Origin: Platerodrilus igneus | Taxonomy: Eukaryota; Arthropoda; Insecta; Coleoptera; Lycidae | Length of the DNA stretch: 64,000 nt | Reading direction: 5' to 3' | NCBI GenBank assembly: GCA_036346225.1 | Contig: JARFIW010000942.1 | Coordinates: 1,571,001-1,635,000 of the forward strand | In this document: piece after piece, positions 57,065 through 64,000 of the stretch | Numbering within the stretch: the first letter of the stretch is position 1 | How the letters are laid out: each line of letters begins with the position of its first letter | The notes under the pieces: model-generated | Database searches by the model: none | Told to the model about the DNA's origin: nothing | Seen by the model: the letters and a program-made list of their open reading frames with translations, nothing else | Position numbers and translations under genes: made by a program

Positions 57065-57890
57065 CATCACACCCGCATTCCTTCCACCCGCGAGATAAAT
57101 CTTTCTCCACATTTCCACCCACGAGATAAACCTATCTTGTTTGGTATCAATTAATATTAGAATTTTCTCAGCTACCCGAATCTCTAGGAATTTTTCAGAT
57201 ATCATCATCCCCCAGAGAGCTACCCCAATTTTAAGATTTCTCACCTGTTGCGACTTTTGAGCGTTATTATAAATTTTTTTAGTCATGCGATACATTAAAT
57301 TAGCTTAGAATTTTATGTAGAATCCAAATCTGCAAACAGATTTGAAATCGGACCACGCTCTGCAAAGTTATACCCCTTTAAAGTCCTGATCTTCTAAATT
57401 TTGCTCTTTGCTCTATAAGCAAACCTAACAAATAGTTTTCTTCGTCTAGCCATTGCATCTTTCGAGATAAACCTATCTTGTTTGGTATTAATTAACATTA
57501 GATTTTTCTCAGCTACCCTGATTTTAAGATTTCTTACCTATAGCGACTTTTGAGCGTTCTTATAAATTTTTCTCAGCTACCCGAATCTTTAAGAATTTTT
57601 AAGATATCATCACCCCCAAGGCAGCTACCCCATTTTTAAGATTTCTTACCTGTAGTGACTTTTGAGCGTTCTTATAAATTTTTCTCAGCTACCCGAATCT
57701 CTAGGAATTTTTAAGATATCATCACCCCCCAAGGCAACTACCCCATTTTAAGAGTTTTGATTTTTGATTTTTGATTTTTGATTTCTGACCGTCCTTATAA
57801 ATTTTTTAAACATGCGATACATCTTGTTAGTCTAGAATTTTATGTAGAATCCGAATCTGCAAACAGATTTAAAATAGGGCCACCCCTTAC
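57065..57890. repeat. Tandem and higher-order repeats, 112-bp core unit
   Basis: A unit running TCTCAGCTACCCGAATCT, TTTTTAAGATATCATCACCC, TTTTGAGCGTTCTTATAAA recurs four times (about 57165, 57510 partial, 57571, 57683; the last two are 112 bp apart). Outer blocks also recur: GAGATAAACCTATCTTGTTT at 57122 and 57460, and GATACAT...TTTTATGTAGAATCC...AATCTGCAAACAGATTT at about 57287 and 57817. TTTTTGA-type heptamers repeat at 57766-57790. The array lies directly 3' of the minus-strand zinc-finger ORF. Confidence 0.85.
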
Positions 57891-58066
57891 CATTTTACAC
57901 GCACTCTCTAAATTATAAATTTCCTGCGGCTCATACCTAAAAGAAAATCTAAAAACTATTCTTAAAACTTTTTATTACAGACAATTTTTACTAATACAGT
58001 TTAAATTTTGTAAACCACATTTCTAAATACATATTCACAATTTTTTTATTCTTAACCTAGAACTTC

Positions 58067-58849
58067 TCATATCGGCTTGTACTTATTAATATTTATTTCT
58101 AAATAGAGCACCTTTTCCAAAGACCAACCGGACCCGCATGTTTCAAATTCCTCTGATTTTGTTCTTATGGTTTTGCTTAAGACCTCGTACATATTTTCCA
58201 GATTACTAGAAGACGTTGTAACCACATTTTTTGTGTTAAAGGATTTCACATCGGACTTCTCTTCCCCCATTTTGGTGTAAACGCCGTAGAGTTCGCAGTA
58301 GACTTTAATTGCTGTATGTTGTATTCTTTTTTCATTAATTAATCGAATAAATCGCTCTTTCTGCTTCCAAAGAAACTCGGGCACTCCATCGTCGACACTG
58401 GCGTTCTTTATGCGATAGCTAGCCATACGGTTGTTAAACGCTGTGCTAACCATTTCTACACCATCGTCGCTAGTAGCGGTAACTGATGCATTTTTATGTC
58501 TGTTGCTTCTCAAGTGTGCGGCATAGGTAGTCTTTTCCATTTCGAAATCGCATACTTTACACATAATTCGTGGTTGTTTCGTACAAGGCCCTTTAACAGC
58601 TGGCGGAGCTGAACGTTTACGGCTTAATGACATGCCGTGCTGTTTTTCCTTGTGTCGCTGTAAGCTATTCTCGTAAAAGCGATACCGCAAGACCCACAGT
58701 TTAAGTATAAGCTTAACCGTGGACGATGTTACACCACAACATTTGTTCTGGTGCCGTTTGAGAGCATCCCTCCTGGTAAAGTAGACGTGACACAGCTCGC
58801 ATTTAAAAACGTTTGCAGATACCATTTTAGTACAAAACAAAATCCGCAC
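58067..58849 (-). CDS. C2H2 zinc-finger protein of a mobile or virus-derived element family
   Basis: An intact 260-codon frame. Residues 15-37 hold a C2H2 finger (FKCELCHVYFTRRDALKRHQ), and CKVCDFEMEKTTYAAHLRSN with NRHK near residue 105 is a second finger. A region then begins VPEFLWKQKERFIRLIN and it ends GSGWSLEKVLYLEININKYK then PI. In insects this arrangement, especially the GSGW.LxKVLxLxxNINKY box, occurs as the N-terminal part of long proteins of repeated elements, some with a B-family DNA polymerase (from memory). Here a TGA follows at once and no polymerase is visible downstream, so it is truncated or a stand-alone version. Start M is the first ATG; MVSANVFKCELC nine codons later is an alternative. 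A TACATAAA-containing motif lies 59 bp upstream. Confidence 0.6.
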   Translation of the reverse strand: MRILFCTKMVSANVFKCELCHVYFTRRDALKRHQNKCCGVTSSTVKLILKLWVLRYRFYENSLQRHKEKQHGMSLSRKRSAPPAVKGPCTKQPRIMCKVCDFEMEKTTYAAHLRSNRHKNASVTATSDDGVEMVSTAFNNRMASYRIKNASVDDGVPEFLWKQKERFIRLINEKRIQHTAIKVYCELYGVYTKMGEEKSDVKSFNTKNVVTTSSSNLENMYEVLSKTIRTKSEEFETCGSGWSLEKVLYLEININKYKPI

Positions 58850-58899
58850 TATAGCACTTGACTTGTAAGCGAACTAACTTATAACTAAAGAGTTTACTC

Positions 58900-58935
58900 T
58901 TGCGCACCTGCTTTATGTACCCTATAGAATGCAAA
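58900..58935 (-). promoter_or_regulatory. Promoter-like motif upstream of the zinc-finger ORF
   Basis: Plus-strand CTTTATGTACCCTATAGAAT at 58909 matches CCTTATGTATCCTACAGAGT at 63562 with transitions only; on the minus strand it reads as a TACATAAA TATA-like box. In both places it lies about 50-60 bp before a minus-strand ATG. Confidence 0.4.
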
Positions 58936-59446
58936 CCGAAGGTTTCCGAAGACACCCGAACGAAGTTGAGGATTCATCGGGGAACTAAATGACGTCATAA
59001 TCCTTGCTGCTCGTCCAATACATTTAGCGTCAATGCATGCACCCGGTTCGCATCGTCGATGGTGCGAATGCCGTTAGTAGAAACATCGGAAACGTCTTCC
59101 ATGTTATACGGATTGCGTGCATATTAAAAATCCATAAGGGTGATAGCACACGCACACAAATTGTGTGCAAGTCGTGCTGTAGAAGATGCAGTGCTACTAT
59201 AACCAAAAACACTTTAAACCATTACTAAGGAAATACCAACTTGTTGTCTACAGGATACTTACTAATAAAGCAATTTAATTTTAAATAACTTCTACGTCAT
59301 ATTTTAGGTAGGCTTGAATATATTCTAAATGAATCACCAAGCGAAAGTATATGCTTAGCCGTATTAAAATTAACCATTAATTTCCCATTTTTACGACAGT
59401 GGTTAATTATAGATTAAAATTTAATTTGTTCGCGTTCGAGCTTCTC

Positions 59447-60130
59447 GTAAACTAACATATTTTATAGCAACTGTATAATACATGCATACCCCTTCGCCGC
59501 GCTACTGCTATTCTTGTAATTGCTAGAAAAAGTCACTCTTCTTTGTACTGTTAGGGCCTATGCAAAGCAACATTTTTTTTATACTTTCTATAGCACATCG
59601 CGCACTTTTTCGTCTGATGATTAAATTTTGCTTCTGTAGGCTTTTACACTTTCGCATAGCGGTCGGCCGCACGTAATGATTTCTAGAACCGGTAAGTACT
59701 CGATATCGCCCAAATAGAGAATTAGATGCTCGATGTCTGTCAACTTCCAATTCCCTCGTAAAAGGTAGAAAAAAACTCGGTCAATCATCCATTAAACTTC
59801 GACTCGCTCCCGTTCTGATAAATTTTCAAACATTTCTCAAACGACAATAGGCTGAGAATTTTTAAACCTCCGAGGGATCTTTAAGTCGTGATCAATTACA
59901 CATCCGAGCTACGCGTAACCTGACATATTTTGTAGCAACTGTATAATACATGCATACCCCCCTTCTCTGCGCTACTGCTATTCTTGTAGTTGCTTAAAAA
60001 AGTCAGTCGCCCTTTTTACGGGTAGGGCCGCTAAAAAGCACCATTCCATACTTTCTTTATAAGTGTAGCACATCGCGCACTTTTTGTCGGATAATTAAAT
60101 TTTGTTTATGTAGGCCTTTACACTTTCGCT
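59447..60130. repeat. Direct repeat of about 210 bp
   Basis: Copies at 59447-59657 and 59915-60130, offset about 470 bp. Shared blocks include TAGCAACTGTATAATACATG, GCGCTACTGCTATTCTTGTA and AGCACATCGCGCACTTTTT. There are many substitutions, so the duplication is not recent. There is no clear ORF; the 75-aa minus frame at 59523-59750 exists only in the first copy. Confidence 0.75.
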
Positions 60131-62270
60131 TATTTAAACATCTAATACGATTGATAAACCACTTTCGATTATTCTAACGGGGAACCACCATACATCCCGC
60201 CGCACCGTTCTTTTTGAATCCAACGATCCTATGGGCTTCCACGCACTAACACCTGACGTATCTTTCCTACTATTTGTTAAACAAAAACTACCGGCATCGC
60301 CATGTTCGTATACGAACGTAAGCAGATGTTTGTGGATATGTACGAGAATATGTAACCATATACATTAACCAGTCTAAGCTATTTTATTTAGTCCACGAAA
60401 ACTACTATTTTTTTCTAAACCACAATTAATAATCGTCTTTATAGGTTCCACATTTCGACCATTACCCAATGGCTGGTGCTACGTACATGGAAACTTTAAT
60501 TTCTTATTGGAGAGAATTCTTATTCTCCCGCGCACTGCTGCGTAGTTGCACGCCTACCCCTTTTGGAGGTATATGCTCGTTATAGGTTGTAAGACCCTCG
60601 GTTTTACTTAACTACAATTCGTGAGACCCCTTTAATCTTTTTAATCGTATCTTTCTCGCCTACAATACAGTAGGACTTAACATTCAAAAATTCTAATTGG
60701 ACCCCTTAAAACGTTTTAATTTTCCTACAATTTTTTGGACAAGGTTATATTTATTTATTTGCAGGGTAGTCACTTTTAAGATAAATATTTTTTAGGACAA
60801 CTAATTTAAATTTTTTAGGGACCCCAAATTTAAAAGATTTTAAAAACCAATACGTTAGGTTTTAAAACCCAAACAAATTTTTGTATTTTTTTAAACCATT
60901 TTTAAAATTTTTTAAAACATATTTACCAAATTAAAATCTAAAACCCTTTCCCGCGAATACCACGTGGAGGTAAACCATTCCCGGGAAAAAAATTTTAAAT
61001 GGGGAGGAGGTATTCTTTAAACCTCATAAAATATAATAAATTATAAAACAATTTTAAACTTAAACAATTCTTTTCTTTACACCCATGCAATTTTGACCTG
61101 AAGATTCCTTTTTCATCTTTCGTAAACTAATTTTATTAATAAAGCTATCTCTATTTTTTTACCCTACAACGGTCAATAAGTCCACCAAATAAAGAATTTC
61201 TTGGTGACTTTAACATCCGCTTCCCTCTTCGCCCCACCCCACCCATAGCACCCATCCTCAATCCCATAGACCCCGGCGTGCGCACCCTGCCCATCGCACC
61301 CCTCTGCCTGCATTTTAACGTACAACCTTTTTAAAAAAAGGCAATGTAATCATTCTAAAATTTTATTCTGTTAACATAACAAAAAATGGGTTTTAAATTA
61401 ATTTTAATACAAATTAACAAGAAGACAGCCTTTCTTTTGTTTGGGAGTGGCTTTTTTTATCAATTTTATTCGAGCTTAAAATTTAAATCGATACCCAAGT
61501 CCTCATCTCCTTTTCAGCCAAAGTTTGATTAAAGACCGTCTACAATTGTAAATTAAAGTTGCCTCTTTTTAAACTTTGATTCCATCGAAACCAGATTTCG
61601 TGTTTCGCACTTTCAATCTTTTAATCCAGCTTTCCCACAATCCTGCATACGTATCTTGTTGCTTGCACTTCTTCTTGTTTTGGGAAACTTTTCTCCCCAA
61701 TGTTGCACATTCCACCATTTTGGGAATTATTTTATGGTTTGACCCTCGGAAATGTAAAAGGTTCTTTCAAAATTACAATTTTGGAATTTTGCGGTTTGTA
61801 AAAATTACAAACCCGTTTTGTTGTTTTTTATCTCCATTTCAAAATCTTTTAAAAATTTTTAAAAATTTTTAGGCCATCCTTTTCCAAACCCAATAACTAA
61901 AAGAGTTTTTTCTAAACAAATGCATAAACTTGTAGAAACCAGATTATTGTCAGTCCATCGGCACTAAAATAACTTTAATTCTTCCCTTTTCTAATTGTTT
62001 TTGCCAACCATTTTGTATTGATCGGTTTGTCCAGGTTTTCCAGTATCCAATTTTCGCATTTTTGCTCCATTTCCCAATTCCAGTTGTCTTTTTTCCATTA
62101 ACGTTGGATACTAAATGGATTTTTTAGCGTAAACGGTAAGAGTTTCTACCAATTATTACCGTTGTCGTACAACCTCTGGACAATTTATCTTTTAAATCCC
62201 AATTCCGAAATTTACTTTTTTTTGAATTGTAGAATATGGTGTTGCAGATTTTTTAAATATTCTACTGCTT
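60131..62270. other. Unassigned; scattered minus-strand coding-like stretches
   Basis: Composition is AT-rich with a C-rich plus strand near 61200-61310. Minus-strand frames between about 61560 and 62300 show protein-like stretches broken by stops, for example around NWEMEQKCENWILENL at about 62070. They do not match anything I recognise and may belong with the decayed coding region that follows. Confidence 0.35.
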
Positions 62271-63512
62271 TTAATGTAGCACGTTAAGATTTTATTTTAC
62301 TTGGTATCTTCCTCCTCTATTTCCAAATAATTTATAGGTAATGTTAAAACTAAACCCGAAAGCACATCTTTACAATTTTTCCTTTCTTTTGGTTTTCCCA
62401 CAACTTAATTTCAACCGCAATTTCTTTTATTGCATTCCCCAATCACGATGTAGGTATTATCAATAAACAGCAGCTATTTTGTACTTGTCCGAACTTACTC
62501 ACATTTTGGCAAGTGGTACCGAGTACATTGGCGCCTTTAGGAAGTATAACTTACTATCTTCCAAAAGGTTAAACAGTCTTTTAAGGTTTTACACCGTTCC
62601 ACGACATAGCTTCCACTTGCACAGTTGTATATTGTCGCTTCCAATCGCGTAATACCATGTTCTTTGGCCAAAGTAGACGCAAATGTTTCCTTAAACGTAC
62701 ATCTGGACAACGTAAAAATCTATTAAATTTGCCGTTGTTTATTAACACCAGGACTTGTTATCTGACACACAAATTTGTGTTTTATCTTGATTGGCCATGT
62801 TAAACAATCAATCCCGCAGTTTTATCGTTGTCAACTATAATATTACACTTTTCTGTATTCTCCTTATAGCAAAAGTTATGCTTTGTAGTTAAATAATTCA
62901 CATCTCCATCTTGCTAAATATGCCCGCAAAATCTTGTTACATCCATGTCAAAAGATAGAAATAATCTTTTCGACTTCGTTCTAATATATCTGGTAGTTCC
63001 TCCAATAAAGTTTCCAACTTAACATCTGCTAGTTCCACTTTGTATGGAACATATAGGATTTTGGAATTTGTTATTAATGCATTCGAGGTCTTCTTTTCCG
63101 ATAATTTCTTTTACTCTCTGGCCCATCTTGTTAGTGCTTTCCAGAAAACGGAAGCTTAGTTTAACACCATGCCTAGCGGAAACAAATCGGTTGAACTTTC
63201 TTCGTAGATAGCTGTTAAATGCACCACAAATTTCTTTTTAGGATAAACATCCGTTTGTTTGCAGATGCTTGTTCGGTGTCAGAAAGGTCGCAAATTTTAA
63301 CCAACATTATATTGTCACAAATGGTTCTGTAATTGGTGTGTAGTCCGCCAGTCAGCATCTTTCGTCTTCGACATAACAAATATTACCAATATCTGTCACC
63401 AGATTATTGTTGCACATATTTTCTGCCAAGCCATAATCCAAATCGCTCATTTGTCGGTTTCACTTTATTCCCAAGAAGTTGAGAAACGTTAATCACCTTG
63501 GAGACGCTCATG
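62270..63512 (-). pseudogene. Decayed minus-strand protein gene of unknown family
   Basis: An ATG at 63512-63510 opens MSVSKVINVSQLLGNKVKPT. Protein-like stretches then follow in alternating frames, for example NTYIVIGECNKRNCG-like, FNSYLRRKFNRFVSARHGVK and DGDVNYLTTKHNFCYKENTE, before decay. Composition and the run of long frames argue for a former gene of at least 400 codons. I do not recognise the family. It begins 24 bp from an inverted-repeat arm that carries a TACATAA motif, so that arm may be its promoter. Confidence 0.45.
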
Positions 63513-63535
63513 TTTACCGTTCTAGCTACCGTCAA

Positions 63536-64000
63536 ATACTAAATTGAATACGAAAATTTGTTCCTTATGTATCCTACAGAGTGCATAAAGGAAAATAATA
63601 GGTTGGCAGCCGCAGCGCTGACCAACCTATTAATTTTCCTTTATCTAACCTAGGTCCACACTTGGTTTTTAATGGAAAAACTCATTAAAAGCAATTAGTG
63701 TAATGGGTTTTAATGAGAAAACTCATTAAAAGCAATTAGCTCATGGTCATGTGGTCATATGGTCATGAATGTATGGGGTAATTTCACCCTATGGGGTAAA
63801 TTACCCTAACTTAACATCCTACATATATCCGGACATATGTCGATGCGCAACCCTGCCGACCTAGGTCGAATAACAAAACAGTTCCTAAACCAGAGAATGT
63901 AAGCGATATGGCGGTGTCCGACATATTTGACTATTTTCGGTAATATACGCCCCACTCTGTAGGATACATAAGGAACAAATTTTCGTATTCAATTTAGTAT
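63536..64000. repeat. Inverted arms (48 bp, identical) around a hairpin-rich spacer
   Basis: Arm 63536-63583 and arm 63953-64000 are exact inverses over 48 bases (ATACTAAATTGAATACGAAA ... ATCCTACAGAGTG). The right arm reaches the end of the window, so the repeat may be longer. Between them are a cruciform-forming hairpin (63585-63644), two direct copies of AAAACTCATTAAAAGCAATT (63678, 63718), GGTCAT repeats (63747-63768) and GGGGTAATTTCACCC/GGGGTAAATTACCC. It is either a MITE or a bidirectional intergenic region. Confidence 0.75.
63585..63644. repeat. Cruciform-forming hairpin
   Basis: Arms ATAAAGGAAAATAATAGGTT and AACCTATTAATTTTCCTTTA (one unpaired base) close with GG/CC on a 15-nt GC-rich loop that contains CAGC...GCTG, giving a stem of about 22 bp. 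Confidence 0.75.

Noticed and set aside
57165..57790. Regular repeats suggesting a CRISPR-like array
   Set aside because: Eukaryotic context, repeat units of 112 bp without unique spacers; a plain tandem duplication.
1..64000. tRNA, rRNA or snRNA genes
   Set aside because: I looked for B-box-like GGTTCGA-type sequences and cloverleaf contexts and found none convincing; a covariance search would be needed to exclude them.

Overview
The window looks like AT-rich, intron-rich, transposon-dense insect nuclear DNA. The order is not proven: the transposon mixture would fit a large-genome beetle or similar insect, but that is a guess. I see no bacterial operons, tRNA or rRNA genes or CRISPR arrays.

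The one host gene I can model with confidence is caliban/NEMF (Clbn, Rqc2 homologue), which acts in ribosome-associated quality control. Eleven plus-strand exons between about 2358 and 28169 have matching splice phases and encode the part of the protein from before the coiled coil to the C-terminal NFACT-C domain. The N-terminal exons lie upstream of the window. Four exon groups are packed together with 44-53 bp introns (one is 119 bp). Two introns have grown to about 12.6 kb and 10.4 kb by transposon insertion.

Region by region. 1-2.3 kb: Penelope-like remnant, a DUF4817-type transposase fragment and a fold-back MITE in an upstream caliban intron. 3.2-11.5 kb: a degenerate minus-strand Ty3/gypsy element bounded by two diverged LTRs. 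11.5-17 kb: intron sequence, an (AC)n tract and caliban exons. 18.4-20.4 kb: plus-strand BEL/Pao remnant abutting a solo LTR. 23.0-25.8 kb: internally deleted minus-strand BEL/Pao element with two LTRs and a 5-bp target duplication, sitting inside an older DUF4817-type transposase relic. 27-28.4 kb: last caliban exons. 29-34 kb: gypsy and hAT relics. 34.3-43.6 kb: a minus-strand Jockey-like LINE broken by a 4.6 kb PIF/Harbinger transposon, an approximately 0.6 kb LTR-like insertion and an inverted duplication. 43.7-46.1 kb: a 2.4 kb Tc1/mariner-superfamily element with 608-bp terminal inverted repeats. 47.3-51.6 kb: an insect transposon-associated ORF with a YSD..GQN motif, split by a 2.9 kb RTE-type LINE with a 12-bp target duplication. 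52.4-54.6 kb: a possible promoter and first exon, a GGGTCA-motif array and a hAT C-terminal relic. 54.6-57 kb: 5' half of an R1-clade LINE with a long open ORF1. 57-64 kb: tandem repeats, an intact minus-strand C2H2 zinc-finger ORF, a long direct repeat, a decayed minus-strand coding region and, at the right edge, an inverted-arm intergenic region.

The part I can explain least is 58-64 kb. Two minus-strand genes start about 50-60 bp downstream of related promoter-like motifs. One motif is repeated exactly, in opposite orientation, around a cruciform-forming spacer. This suggests a compact multi-gene mobile or virus-derived element, but I cannot name it securely.
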